Shown: piece after piece, positions 9,501 to 19,314 of the stretch
How the letters are laid out: each line of letters starts with the position of its first letter
Position numbering within the stretch: the stretch's first letter is position 1
Origin: Thereva unica
Taxonomy: Eukaryota > Arthropoda > Insecta > Diptera > Therevidae
DNA: 64,000 bases
Assembly: GCA_949987705.1 (NCBI GenBank)
Contig: OX465281.1
Span: 156,068,393 to 156,132,392, forward strand
Direction of reading: 5' to 3'
Notes under the pieces: model-generated
What the model was told of the DNA's origin: nothing
Databases searched by the model: none
The model's input: only the letters and a program-made list of their open reading frames with translations
Made by a program: the position numbers and the translations under genes

Positions 9501-11987
9501 GGATTCAAGCTGAGAAAATGGGCCAGCAATGAGCCAGAGTTACTAACTACTATACCTTTGGAGGATCGGGAACTGAAACCTACTTTGGAACTCACTAAGG
9601 ACGAGTCAGTCAAAACATTAGGCATCAAATGGCATCCTGGACCCGATTACTTTACCTTCAATATTAATCCACTGCGGGAACATCATACAACCACAAAAAG
9701 AAATATTCTGTCGGACACTGCATCATTATACGATCCACTAGGATGGCTGGCACCAGTGATCATCAACGCTAAGGTATTAATGCAATCCTTATGGATGACC
9801 GGTTTTTCATGGGATCAGGAAGTACCAACCCAGATTGAACACCAATGGAAAACATTCAAAGCAGAATTGCAGGACCTCAACACTCTGCAAATCCCAAGGT
9901 GGATTAATTTTTCAAAACGGGCAAGCATGCAGATACACGGATTTTGCGATGCATCTGCCAGAGCCTACGCGGCCGTTGTGTACTTGAGGGTAGAGTCAAA
10001 CAGCGGACCAATCACGTCAATACTACTCACATCAAAAACTAGGGTCGCCCCTACCAAACCAATCACTATCCCTAGGCTGGAACTAAATGGTGCAGTCATT
10101 TTAGCCAGATTGTTGAAAAACACAATGGAAAACATGCAATTGTGCCACCTACCAACATTTGCGTGGACAGACTCAACGATAGCTCTTCAATGGATTCGAG
10201 AACACCCGTCTAAATGGAAGACATACGTAGCCAATCGGGTAGTGGAAATACAGGAAGTCATTCGACACGATCAGTGGAGGCATATCCCAACTAGCGACAA
10301 TCCAGCAGATTTAGCTTCCAGGGGTGTACCAGTATCCAAATTACTAACCTCGCAACTGTGGTGGCATGGACCGAGTTGGTTAATCAATGACCCAAGGGAG
10401 TGGCCTAAAACGAAATCTACAAGTGAACAAACCAATTTAGAAGCAAAAAAGTCAACTGTAATTAACTTTCTCGCGCAAGTGGATGATAGCATTTTACTCC
10501 GATACTCTAATATGACACGGCTCACATCCATCATTGCGCTCATACTACGCTTTGCGTATAATTGTCGTAATACCAAGACTAAACGACTAAATTACTTATC
10601 ATCAGTTGAATGGGCAGAATCAGAAAGAGTAATATTACGGCTAGTACAACAAGCAGAATTCCCGCTAGAATACAACAATCTACAAAACAAGAAACTATTA
10701 TCCGCTAACAGTCGCCTATATAAATTATCCCCATTTATGGACAATAATAACATACTGCGAGTAGGTGGACGGCTAGTTAACGCCACAATATCATACAATG
10801 CAAAGCATCCTATCATTCTACCCCAAAGGCACCTGGTAACAAGGCTAATCATAAGGCAGATACATCTAGGAACACTCCATGGAGGTACTTCACTTGTGTT
10901 AGCCACCAGTCGTCTTAAGTATTGGATCTTGGATGCCAGGAGAGTTATTACTAGTGAAATTCGAAAATGCGTTACGTGCATAAGATACCGAGGAGAAACC
11001 ATGACACAACTCATGGGACAGCTACCAACACCTAGAGTCACCATCTCGAAGCCGTTCACAAACATCGGAATTGATTATGCCGGTCCAATTACCATTAAAA
11101 CGTCTACGATTCGGAATGCCAAACTCCAAAAGGCATATATATGTGTCATAGTCTGCTTAGCTACACGGGCGATACACTTAGAGCTTGTGTCAGATTTATC
11201 TACTCCGGCATTCATAGCGGCCTTTAAAAGATTCGTGGCTAGAAGAGGATTATGCAAAAATATTTACTCTGATTGTGGCAGCAACTTCATGGGAGCTAAA
11301 ACCATACTTGACAGAGAGTTAAGACAAGCAATAGACCAAGCCAGCCCAGAAACTGCGCGATACCTTGCTTCGGATCAAGTCACGTGGCACTTCAATCCGC
11401 CAGCCGCCCCACATTTCGGAGGCCTCTGGGAAGCAGGAGTTAAATCCGTCAAACACCATCTACGAAGAACATTGGGAAAGGAGACTTATACCTTTGAAGA
11501 ATATACCACTATCTTGACACAGGTGGAAGCGTGTCTAAATTCTCGACCACTTTGTTACGTGCGAAATGACCCTGACGACCCATTTGTATTAACACCTGGC
11601 CATTTTTTAATCGGACAAGCGCTTAATGCCGTGCCCGAGCCACCGCACAACGAAACCATATCATTTTCTGGACGATGGCAACGTCTACAAGGCGCAGTTA
11701 AAAGATTTTGGGACAAATGGACCAAAGACTATTTAAATCAGCTTCAGCACAGACCAAAATGGCAGCTGGAACAAGTGAATATTCAGATTGGAGACCTAGT
11801 TCTCGTTAAACAGGAAACCATGGCTCCAACACATTGGCCTCTTGCAATAGTCGAAAAGGTTTTTCCAGGTTACGATGGCTTAACACGTGTAGTGCAACTA
11901 CGCACTAAAGATAATGTGTTCCAACGACCCATCACAAAAATTTGCCGTATACCCATCGACGATTCAATGCCCGAACCGAAGCATTAA
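6579..11987 (+). CDS. BEL/Pao Gag-Pol polyprotein
   Basis: One uninterrupted 1802-aa frame encodes the proteins for particle formation, reverse transcription and integration. In order: a DUF1759-type Gag core around residues 125-190 (LPKYNG, FHDIFVSL); zinc knuckles from about 333 (CCPACHAKHFVATC, CLNCLASHHSTKDC, CWKCKQRHH); an aspartic protease at about 536 (CLVDPGSESSFIT, with the DPGS form usual in BEL); RT with FYVDDL at 945-950; RNase H at about 1122 (FCDASARAYAAVVY); and integrase with an HHCC region near 1420-1460, then D (GIDYAGP, about 1500), D (YSDCGSNF, about 1563) and E (HFGGLWEAG, about 1612). All catalytic residues I checked are present. The start MTSLQQLCN is the first ATG after the primer site and has no competing frame. 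Confidence 0.96.
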   Translation: MTSLQQLCNQQQTLQLQLDKFIENCKKTAIVKRTQGFYESRIAGLDKIWTQFQTNDIAINDAILQDSNANVGDYFESDKYSDVEIKYYEYMGELVDGLKRQTPSTMLPPPVIPTIVTTSSQQDIQLPRISLPKYNGNFDLWRSFHDIFVSLVHHNRKLQPVQKLHYLKECLTGDAEALIRHVPITNDAYEPAWAKLRERYENKRILVNHQLKTFLNMPKLATETANALKVLIDTTAECLQQLKSLEVDTTSWDAILIYILVQKLPFATLKLWEEELGPSQTLPSLATFRTFLNTRLRILASIADTITTKPPSHARPSAPQRVSHAHHTRKANCCPACHAKHFVATCKQYHAMTPEARRRILQTNGHCLNCLASHHSTKDCPSKYRCWKCKQRHHTTIHQDVKQESPGSTSSKENYSQGATIPNQSPTLQYTTNRKTSGSSLSKEDYSHGEITPSHSPSLHTTLKQEKPESLDFKEDHLQGYVAPNHSTIHEEMQSSTTTSKPKVQSFLAIKNHQALLATALVVVHANKGKKEILRCLVDPGSESSFITTAACKRLGAKTNYTNIQITGLNTSQAGIAQNQVKFTLEGRTATPIPIVDNFLVIDTITDPLPARILRRPKWKHLQNLQLADPTFWKTGGIDMLLGARIYTTILRDGIRRGAEIDPVAINTIFGWILMGPISMFSNQTTTCIATTQDISLENQIKRFWEIEEVPTTTLLSEDNNLCQQIFETTHLRLPSGRYQVTLPFINNTLPVLGTSRTQAVKRYTTLQQQFTKKPQLEEEYRKCLNEYIELGHMVPVSPPKDNEAHYYIPHHAVFKDSTTTKLRVVFDASAKTSNGKSLNEQLLTGPTLQPKLYSTLLNWRKFRIAMNADIEKMYRMIEVHPDHQTYQRILWQHPESKEQQDYKLKTVTFGTACAPFLAIRTLQQLAEDEKGTWPLAAEAIYTNFYVDDLLTGADNIQEAKILQNELLNITSAGGFKLRKWASNEPELLTTIPLEDRELKPTLELTKDESVKTLGIKWHPGPDYFTFNINPLREHHTTTKRNILSDTASLYDPLGWLAPVIINAKVLMQSLWMTGFSWDQEVPTQIEHQWKTFKAELQDLNTLQIPRWINFSKRASMQIHGFCDASARAYAAVVYLRVESNSGPITSILLTSKTRVAPTKPITIPRLELNGAVILARLLKNTMENMQLCHLPTFAWTDSTIALQWIREHPSKWKTYVANRVVEIQEVIRHDQWRHIPTSDNPADLASRGVPVSKLLTSQLWWHGPSWLINDPREWPKTKSTSEQTNLEAKKSTVINFLAQVDDSILLRYSNMTRLTSIIALILRFAYNCRNTKTKRLNYLSSVEWAESERVILRLVQQAEFPLEYNNLQNKKLLSANSRLYKLSPFMDNNNILRVGGRLVNATISYNAKHPIILPQRHLVTRLIIRQIHLGTLHGGTSLVLATSRLKYWILDARRVITSEIRKCVTCIRYRGETMTQLMGQLPTPRVTISKPFTNIGIDYAGPITIKTSTIRNAKLQKAYICVIVCLATRAIHLELVSDLSTPAFIAAFKRFVARRGLCKNIYSDCGSNFMGAKTILDRELRQAIDQASPETARYLASDQVTWHFNPPAAPHFGGLWEAGVKSVKHHLRRTLGKETYTFEEYTTILTQVEACLNSRPLCYVRNDPDDPFVLTPGHFLIGQALNAVPEPPHNETISFSGRWQRLQGAVKRFWDKWTKDYLNQLQHRPKWQLEQVNIQIGDLVLVKQETMAPTHWPLAIVEKVFPGYDGLTRVVQLRTKDNVFQRPITKICRIPIDDSMPEPKH

Positions 11988-12094
11988 CTCCAGGAAGGAG
12001 CGTCATCGTGTGTGTTGTTTTGTTTAATGTGTTGTTCCATCACCACCATAAACGTGGCATCAGCAAGATGAACAATTTTGAACGTGACCGTTCA

Positions 12095-12107
12095 ACGGGG
12101 CGGAGTA
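12095..12107 (+). promoter_or_regulatory. Polypurine tract of BEL-1
   Basis: ACGGGGCGGAGTA lies immediately before the 3' LTR start, the place where plus-strand DNA synthesis is primed. BEL-2 has a similar GGCGGGGAGAA in the same place. Confidence 0.8.
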
Positions 12108-14161
12108 TGTTCAGCACAGATAATCAAAAAACAAATAAGAAAAATAACTAGAATAAAAAAAAAATAGACAACTAAATACTGAAAAATAAATTAATGTATT
12201 TAAAGATAAAAAACTAAATACTACATAAAGACAAGACAATTAAAAACATACATTCTAAATAAATATAAATAAATAACTGAATTAAGAACTACAAATACTT
12301 AAATATAAACAAATAACTTAAATTAAGAACTATAATTACTTAAATATAAAACAAATATACATAAATACAAACGAAGAACTTAAATAAATTAACATTATGA
12401 ACTAAAATATACTATTAGAAATAAGCTAAATTGATGAGGAATCTGCAATAAAAAAAACCATTAATAATTATGAAAAAAACATGAGCAAGATACATAAATA
12501 CTCACCTGAACTTTAAAACCTAAAAGAAATTACAAATCATTATTAAATACCTGTACCTGAAATTGAATAAATAATATTAACAGGGAACTGTATGAATTTA
12601 TATTAATATGAGTTATCCTTTGCCCATATAAACATAAAAACTCAAGGGCGATGAGCCCCAAAGTAGAACATAAAAATTACACATAAAACAACAACAACAA
12701 ATGTCAATTCTTAAAATACGTAAAAAAGAGGACAAATAACATAAATAAACCACATCACATGCAACATATTGATACAAAAACGAACAAAGAACACATAGTC
12801 CACCTTATGTTGCACATAACGAGGCAAAACATAGGCAAAACTTATGTTATAAGAACATAAACAAACATAACCCGATTTTTTCGTGTTTATAAAATATAAC
12901 AAAGATAACACGAACTTACACAAAGTTTTTGCACCACCACCTAACACAACCACTGGTTATTCACAAAAACACAAAACGCGTCCCTGAATTTACGCAATTC
13001 AGGTGAATGCCGCGAAATTAATGACCGCGATTTCGCGAAAGTGTCCATTTCGCGTAAACGTCAAACTTCACCGACAGACATGATATTACATATCAAATCG
13101 ATGTAGAATTTGACGTAGATTGTAATGGTGGTACTAGAATGGCGAGATTTTAACCGAATTAAAAGTTATGAAAATAAATAAATTTTCCCATATGAATAAT
13201 AAGAGAGAGCGAGAGGTAAAAAGAAGGAGGAAATGAAAGAGAAAGCGATATTTTCGAAAAAATGGACGATGCGATTTCCCATAGCCATTTTGTACTAAAA
13301 ATAATTTTGATACTAAAAACAAAATAACAAAATATAAAAAAATGTAAATAATGGAGAATTTATTGATAAAAAATGAATGAAAAATAAAGAATAATTTTTT
13401 AAAAAGTGAATTATGCCAGTAGAAGGCATATATATAAAAATTACATGAAGATTATGAAATTATACAAAATGACGGTGTAGTACTTCCGCCAAAAGAGTTA
13501 TATAAACAGCGCCTTTACAAGGCTCAGCCTCTCTCTTGTTCCAGCTTCAGACACGCGATCATGGTATGCATTTAGTGCCAACGTGATCTCAGGTGCTCTA
13601 GAAAACAATACAGATAGTAAGAAAGCACTAAATGCCAATTGGGCCATGAGTGTTTTTTAACATCTGCAACAGATATCTAAAATTTTTAATTAATAATTTC
13701 CAACAAACAGATAGTAGTGAAACAGGAGATTCCGTCACGGTTATACCTGTTTCTATATCATCTGCAACTTTAAGGTACAGTACGTGCATCGAGTTCGGTA
13801 TACCAGAAACGTTAAGGAAATTCATGCCCAAGAGGTCATACGGATTTTTGTATACGTTTTCTGGTTGCTGGCTGACGACGTCTGCATAATTTCTAATCCA
13901 CTACAAGCGCGTGAGACCACGTTGGAGCAGTTTTTTTTTCCCAATACATTTATATTTTCTTAAAATTATTATACGTTTTATTGTCGTTTTAACACATATT
14001 TTTAATGAAATAAAGACAAGCTTGATACACTAACTGGCACGTTTTATCATTTTTACTACCCATCCAAAGTGGAATATTTTTATTTCAGCATTAACACGGT
14101 GGGTATTAATTACGAACGATTAATTGTTCTGTTTGAGCAATTGAAGGTCCGTGATTAAACA
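12108..14161 (+). repeat. BEL-1 3' LTR
   Basis: Second 2054-base LTR, with the same start and end as the 5' copy and no length difference. It is followed by the second GGACC. Nothing else is seen in this stretch. Confidence 0.95.
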
Positions 14162-14166
14162 GGACC

Positions 14167-15182
14167 TAAACATCCCCATGAAGATAATAAAATTAACATA
14201 AATGACAATGGAAAATACAAGATGTGCAGTCAGAATACAAGGAGAATTGACGGAATCCTTCCCAGTCTAGCAAGGCTTAAAGCAGGGCGATGGGCTGGCA
14301 CCCATGCTATTTAATCTCTGCCTAGAAGGAGTAATTCGCAAGGTTAACATTGATGCGAACGCAACTCTGCTTAACAAATCCAAACAGTTGACAAGATATG
14401 CCGACGATATAAACTGCCTTGCAAGATCACTGTCATATCTTAGAGAAATATTTACAGAATTAGAAGATGGAGCAAAACATATAGGGCTGCAAATAAACGC
14501 AGAGAAGAGTAAGATTCTAATTCAGTCAAGGGTGGAAAGAAGAAGAAGAAACCACAATACCACCTGGGGGGAATATAACTTCGAACGGGTAAACCAATTT
14601 AACTACCTGGGGTCAACAGTCAGCGAAGACAACGATGAAACGATAGACGTACAAAGAAGAATAAACGCCGCGAACAGAACATACTTCTCACTACTGCCAG
14701 TAATGAAATCCAGAGACATTCCCAGAAAAACTAAAATAAGAATCTACAAAACAGTAGCTACGTATGGATGTGAAGCTTGGAGTATCTCCCAGAAATCCGC
14801 AGACAAGCTGGATATATTTGAGAGGAAGGTTCTCCGAAGGATATACGGCCCAATCAATGAAGACAGTGCATGGAGAATACGCTACAATCACGAATTGTAC
14901 GACTTATACAAAGAATGTAAACTTTCGACCCATGCCAAACTACTACGTTTACGTTGGGCCGGCCATGTCCAAAGAATGGATGACTCAAGGATACCAAAAA
15001 AAGCCCTGTGTCTACTACCAGATGGCAAAAGACCAGTTGGTAAACCACGGTTAAGGTGGGAAGATAATGTTAAGGTCGATGCAGCAAAACTGCTCAACAC
15101 AAGAAACTGGAGACAAGCTGCGGAGCAGAGAGACGTCTGGAGGAAGAAGCTGATGGAGGCCAAGGCTCGAATTGGGCTGTAG
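14167..15182 (+). pseudogene. RTE-1 reverse transcriptase, C-terminal half
   Basis: This continues the RT frame from before BEL-1. An in-frame stop occurs near 14270, before QGLKQGDGLAP. The frame 14304-15182 then carries the catalytic box RYADDINC and the RTE tail (GCEAWSISQKSADKL, KVLRRIYGPI, RWAGHVQRMDDSRIP, GKPRLRWEDNVKVDA). The ORF ends RIGL-stop at 15180-15182, only about 22 bases before the end of the element. YADD is intact, but the upstream breaks make the copy inactive. Confidence 0.9.
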
Positions 15183-15204
15183 AGCCATCGAAGAAGAAGA
15201 AGAA
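15175..15204 (+). other. RTE 3' terminal hairpin with (GAA)n tail
   Basis: GGCT-GTAG-AGCC forms a 4-bp stem with the ORF stop codon TAG in its loop. It is followed by CATC and (GAA)n. The related RTE-2 ends the same way at 43199-43230 with GGTT-GTAG-AGCC. Confidence 0.55.
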
Positions 15205-15216
15205 GTCGCCGCATGG
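15205..15216. repeat. RTE-1 target-site duplication, right copy
   Basis: GTCGCCGCATGG, identical to 2303-2314, directly after the (GAA)n tail. Confidence 0.9.
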
Positions 15217-16593
15217 CCTCCAATCATGAGAGTCCCGTTTAGGGACCAGATGAAGCGGAGATGCTGCGGGGGAGACGACGGTCGACAAATCCCCAATTGG
15301 ACCATGTGGTCAAATTCTAACTTTGCCACCTTCAGTTTCTCCGGATGGAGTCGGCGAGTGGTGACCAAAGGTAATTGCCCTTTAGTCACAATGTGGTGTT
15401 GCACATTGTGTTTAACCGGAAGGTTAAAATTGGGCGGTTTTGTTAACGTTAGCGTACTTCGTTAATAGCTCTTTGTATACGCCGGTAATTCGGCATGGAA
15501 ATGTTTCGGGGTTGTAGTCGACTGTGGCGCACACGTTAATTCGAAAATTGGTGCGTTTGTCAACTAAATGCCGATATTCAAAATCGACGGACAATTTGAA
15601 CTTCGTTAAGAAGTCCGCCCCGATAATGGGTTTAGTGGTGTCGGCAATAATAAAGTTGTAAACATATCGTCGGCGTAAGCCGAGTTCAAGCAACTTTGTG
15701 CCGAAAGTTCGGATCAATGATCCGTTGGCCGCGTACAGAAGGACGTTCGGGCTACCGTTATGGCCCGGGAACGCCTTGGCGGGAACAATTGAAACGTCCG
15801 AGCCCGAATCAATCAGAAAATCCATCCGATTGTTGGTGTCACTGACGAATAAACGATATGAGCGGCCAGTTGTATGCTCGCTCATGTCGACCCCCTGCCC
15901 CTTTAGTTTTTTTTAGGGTGGGTAGGTGGTTTCTTCGCCGACTTGGCACCACCACCACTGAAACTGCAGGGGGCCTTGCATGTGCGTGCTTCCTTACCAT
16001 AACGGTAATGGAAGTAGCACAGACTACCCCGCAGTTTGTTGGCCCCTTGTGGCCTATTGGCCGAGGGGTGTCGAGGGCCGCCTTGCCGATTGGCAGGTGT
16101 TCGGCTTCTCGGACTTCGCGAGCTACTGTCAAGCTTGTCCAGCCGGGCCTTCAGCCTATTGATGGCGCTTTGCAGCGCCACCAATGTGGGCTCCGCTTTG
16201 GCAGGTGTTGCGTGAACGGCGGACGCGTATGAGGCGCCTCCGTGTGGAAGCACCTCCCATACTTTGTCCGCCGTGGATGCCAACCCGGCTAGGGTTTGGT
16301 CGGCAGCTGTGGCCAATGTGACCTGAATGGCCTGTGGAAGCCTTCGCTCCCACAGGTTCCGGATCAGGTCATCATTGACTGCCGATGACCCGCCAGCCAG
16401 TGCCTTGAGAGCCTGGAGGAACTCGGAAGAAATCTCCAGGCCCTTGCATTGACAGCAGCTGCTCGAGTCGGCGCTTCTCCGAAGTGCCGTACTTCTCGAG
16501 CAGATGCTGCTTGATTTCCTCGTAGGAGGAGGTGGCAAAGTTTACGGTTCTATGCCGCACCGCCGTTACCGCCTCTTCTGACAGTGCGGCCAT
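15205..16593 (-). pseudogene. Gypsy (CsRn1-like) gag, protease and start of RT
   Basis: On the minus strand, 16593-16372 and 16538-15903 are two frames of one Gag (start MAALSEEAVTAVRHRT) separated by a frameshift. The Gag carries an atypical zinc motif, CYFHYRYGKEARTCKAPC, of the C-H-C-C order known from CsRn1 elements rather than the usual CCHC. Next comes an aspartic protease (15885-15424) with LIDSGSDVSIVPA and IIGADFL. The beginning of RT follows (HHIVTKGQLP, RRLHPEKLKVAK, RPCGD) and breaks at 15205, continuing at 2314. The 5' LTR is not visible because the LOA(-) element abuts the gag start. Confidence 0.88.
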
Positions 16594-16610
16594 AGGTTAG
16601 GTTAGGTTAG
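16593..16610. repeat. Short (TTAGG)3 tract at a LOA 3' end
   Basis: Three and a half TTAGG units separate the LOA(-) 3' end from the Gypsy gag ATG. On the LOA strand this reads as a (CCTAA)n tail. The unit matches the common arthropod telomere repeat but is far too short to be a telomere. Confidence 0.6.
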
Positions 16611-16702
16611 ATATGGCTGAGCTTTTGGTTCAAGCCCACACACTTAGGCCAGAAGGATAGGCCCATTGTGATGCCATAGTGATCCCACTTTAAAACCCGA
16701 TG

Positions 16703-18371
16703 TTAAAATGTCGTATATTCGTTAAACCATCTCGAGGAAGTAATGAATCTTCTAAGTTGCGGGATCCCAAACTTCGAGATTTCCGCAAGCTTGCTTAGAA
16801 AGGGTTCACCAAATGTGGTTAGCCTTATCCTGCTTAGGGCCGGGCAGTGACAGAGGAGATGTAGTACACTTTCCGCCTCGTCAAGGTTCTTACAGCTTCT
16901 GCAGAAATAGTAGGTCTCAAGACCTAAACGGGTTGCATGCGTCCCTATCAGACAGTGTCCGGTCAACACTCCCACTATAACTGAGAGTTCTTGTCTCCCA
17001 AGGCTCAGTAATGTGGTGGTTCACCTGAGATCATAGGAGGGCCAGGTTAATTTGGCCAAAGTGCATTTATTAAGACCCCTCCAATGCTTTTTCGCTTGTG
17101 TGATTGTGTGTTGCTTGCATCGGAGTTTAAAGGAGGCCCAAGGCATACCAACTCTTTCCTTTTCTGGAAGAGTTGGTCGTGCCTCTCCTATCCAGTTCGT
17201 CAGCTTTACAAATTTCTTCTATATTTCGGTGACCGGGCACCCAAACGAGGAGGGTCCTGAACTGCTGAGCCATCTCGTTAAGAGATCTGCGACATTCAGA
17301 GGTAGTTCTAGAGCTGTTTGTGCAGGAGCGCAAGGCTTTCAGAGCTGCCTGACTATCTGAGAAGATGTATCCAGCCCGTTTCCCATCGCCAGCTTCTTGT
17401 TTGGCTAGAATTTCCGCTTGATATACACTGCAGTGATCGGGAAGTCGGAAGGAGACTTCAATCCCAAGTTCTGGGGAAAATACTCCTCCTCCCACTCGAC
17501 CCTCGAGCTTAGAGCCATCAGTAAAAACGTTTATGGCACCCTGAAAACTATGTGGTCTATTTAACCATTCACGACGTGAAGGGATGTGGACTCCGTAGTT
17601 CCTCGTGAAGGTAATTTCGGGAATGCAGAAGTCGGTTTTTGTGGGGATAGTAACTGAGTTCGGTACCTTCGTGTGCCCTCCCCTGATTCCAGTCCAGAAA
17701 CCGGATTCTTTTATTCTAAGGGCTGTGATGGTTGCGCTGTTATGCATAACTCCGCACATCTTTGTACTCTTTGTAATTTGTTTAGCACGGTGGATTTACT
17801 CAGAGTTGGCCACCACACTAAAACCCCGTAAAGGAGAATTGGGCGGACAATCGCTGTGTAGATCCATCGCACAATGTAAGGGGAGAAGCCCCATTTCTTA
17901 CCAGTGGATTTTTTGTAGGCGAAAAGCGCGATGTTTTCTTTCTTAATGCGCTCTTCTGTGTTTTCATGCCAGAGGAATTTCTTGTCCAGGATTACTCCCA
18001 GATATTTGGCACTGTTGTTAATTTTGAGCCTAACATTGGTAAGCCGGGGGGGGGGGTGTGTGAACGGAGAGATCTTATACCTTCTTGTGAAGAGGACCAG
18101 CTCCGTTTTTACTGGGTTAACACTGAGTCCCCGGGTAGCAGTCCAACTTGAGAGGGTTTGTAGCGCTGCCACACAGCTGGTTCATAGTTACGACCCATAG
18201 CAGCGGGAAGAGTACTCCTCCTTGCGGAGTGCCTCTATTTACGGCCTTTCGGACCGAGCTATCGCCCAAGATCGAGCTCACCATCCTGCCAGTAAGCATT
18301 TGGTGGATAAGAGACACCAACGATGTCTCGATCCCATGTTCTGTCAAGGCCAGGGTAATGGCATCTGGCAA
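16703..18371 (-). pseudogene. LOA-group ORF2 remnant: RT, RNase H, C-terminal zinc motif
   Basis: Minus-strand frames in order: 18371-18117 RT (TGRMVSSILGDSS, NRGTPQGGVLFPLLW); 18172-17711 RT palm end and thumb (NPVKTELVLFTRR, KYLGVILDKKFLW, IVRPILLYGVLVWW); 17759-17127 RNase H with TDGS, QAEI and SDSQ acidic motifs and WVPGHRNIEE; 16975-16703 with CRSCKNLDEAESVLHLLCHC. The sequence passes from the PQG motif almost directly to the segment after YADD, so the catalytic box is deleted near 18172-18200. Frameshifts separate all pieces. Confidence 0.88.
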
Positions 18372-18466
18372 AACTTGTTAAATGCTCCTTCAATGTCAAG
18401 AAATGCTACTAATGTATATTCCTTAACCTCGAGGGATTTTTCAATGGTTGAGACCAGTGAGTTAAG

Positions 18467-18471
18467 AGTAG
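18467..18471. repeat. BEL-3 target-site duplication, left copy
   Basis: AGTAG before the LTR at 18472 matches AGTAG at 36554-36558 after the far LTR. It shows that 18472-36553 is one insertion into the LOA(-) element. Confidence 0.9.
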
Positions 18472-19011
18472 TGTTTTTGTATAGCGAGGGAAGCTTTTTT
18501 CGCCCCGCTTGGTTGATGGTGGAAATGCGCCTAGGTACAAACCTGTGCGCTTTTGTTTGGGAAGTTCGCCTAGGTACAAAACCTATGCGCTGTAGAATAG
18601 TGCCCTAGTTCACTACTAGTGCACGAGAAGGGAAAAAAATGTCTTAGGTGATACACCAAAAACGCTTGATTCTAGTTGAAAGTCAACTGGGCTTTATTAA
18701 TTTAAAAATTCAACTTATATACTATCTGGTTAACATATTTTTTGTCTTATTTTAATATTTACAACAAAAAATATTTTTCTTTAAAGACAACTTAAATGCA
18801 TATTCAACAATTAAATTCTTACGTTCTAATGTAATATGATCTGTCTGACTGATAAGAGTATTGTGGTAAAAATGCTACGTTAACAAGAAAATAAATTTTT
18901 ACTGTAATGAAGCTAAGTTGTTTTGTGGGAAAAAATTGTATTACTTGAATTTGAATATTTTTGGAAAATTTAGGTTTTGATGGACTTAAAAATAAATACG
19001 TGATCTGAACA
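18472..19011 (-). repeat. BEL-3 3' LTR
   Basis: The 540-base LTR ends (plus strand) TGTTTTTGTATAG and GATCTGAACA. A repeated GCGCCTAGGTACAAAC-like unit occurs at 18520-18590. The copy at 28930 lacks the segment 18623-18712. Confidence 0.92.
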
Positions 19012-19022
19012 TCCTCCCCCGC
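19012..19022 (-). promoter_or_regulatory. Polypurine tract of BEL-3
   Basis: On the minus strand GCGGGGGAGGA directly precedes the 3' LTR. The stretch between here and the MITE at 19315 holds the last part of the envelope gene and its 3' flank. Confidence 0.75.
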
Positions 19023-19179
19023 GTTGAATCATCTGTGATTCAACTAGACTGGTGTATCGTCTGCTAGCGCTGGGTTGATGTTAAAGTCGGATGTGTTGAT
19101 GTCTAAGGAATGCCTTCTTCTCGGAAGAGGTATTGGGATGCGCGGTTTTTTCTGACGCCTTTTCTTGATATATTTATAG

Positions 19180-19310
19180 GTTATAAGCCTATTGCAGCTA
19201 AGGTGCTAAAGACTGTCAAGTACCCTAAACTAAAATAATGGACATGATGCGGTATCGTCTGAAGGCCATTAGCTTCTTCGGTTTGTAGTTGTTTGATGTC
19301 TTCTTTTAAT
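19180..19310 (-). pseudogene. C-terminal remnant of BEL-3 envelope gene
   Basis: Minus-strand translation left of the MITE continues the envelope frame. It shows a charged stretch followed by a hydrophobic run (YLTVFSTLAAIGL) that looks like a membrane anchor, then a stop. It is separated from the main envelope body by the MITE, so no intact protein is made. Confidence 0.55.
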
Positions 19311-19314
19311 TTAG

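Larger units (their letters stand above)
4436..14161 (+). mobile_element. BEL/Pao LTR retrotransposon, apparently intact (BEL-1)
   Basis: This is a complete 9.7-kb element: LTR 4436-6489, primer binding site 6492-6509, one long Gag-Pol ORF 6579-11987, a purine-rich tract before 12108, LTR 12108-14161, and a GGACC duplication on both sides. Both LTRs are 2054 bases. The offset of 7672 holds at every position I compared, and all ORFs within them are the same. That points to a very recent insertion. No envelope gene is present. It is the only LTR element in the window with unbroken coding capacity. Confidence 0.95.
2315..15204 (+). mobile_element. RTE-clade non-LTR retrotransposon (RTE-1), split by BEL-1
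   Basis: The element occupies 2315-4435 and 14167-15204, interrupted by the BEL-1 LTR element. It sits in the Gypsy pol with a 12-bp target duplication. It has an apurinic-type endonuclease, an RT and an extremely short 3' end. The stop codon lies within the last 30 bases, followed directly by a (GAA)n tail at about 15190-15204. Short microsatellite tails and a single endonuclease-RT ORF are RTE features. A related copy lies at 40034-43230. Confidence 0.9.
16611..18471 (-). mobile_element. LOA-group non-LTR element (-), 3' part
   Basis: This is the 3' half of a minus-strand RNase H-bearing non-LTR element whose 5' half lies at 36559-37857. BEL-3 separates the two with the 5-bp duplication AGTAG. 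The 3' end carries the TTAGG/CCTAA tract. No coding sequence remains intact. Confidence 0.88.

Noticed and set aside
16593..16610. Internal telomere or chromosome end
   Set aside because: There are only three TTAGG units, flanked by transposon sequence on both sides.
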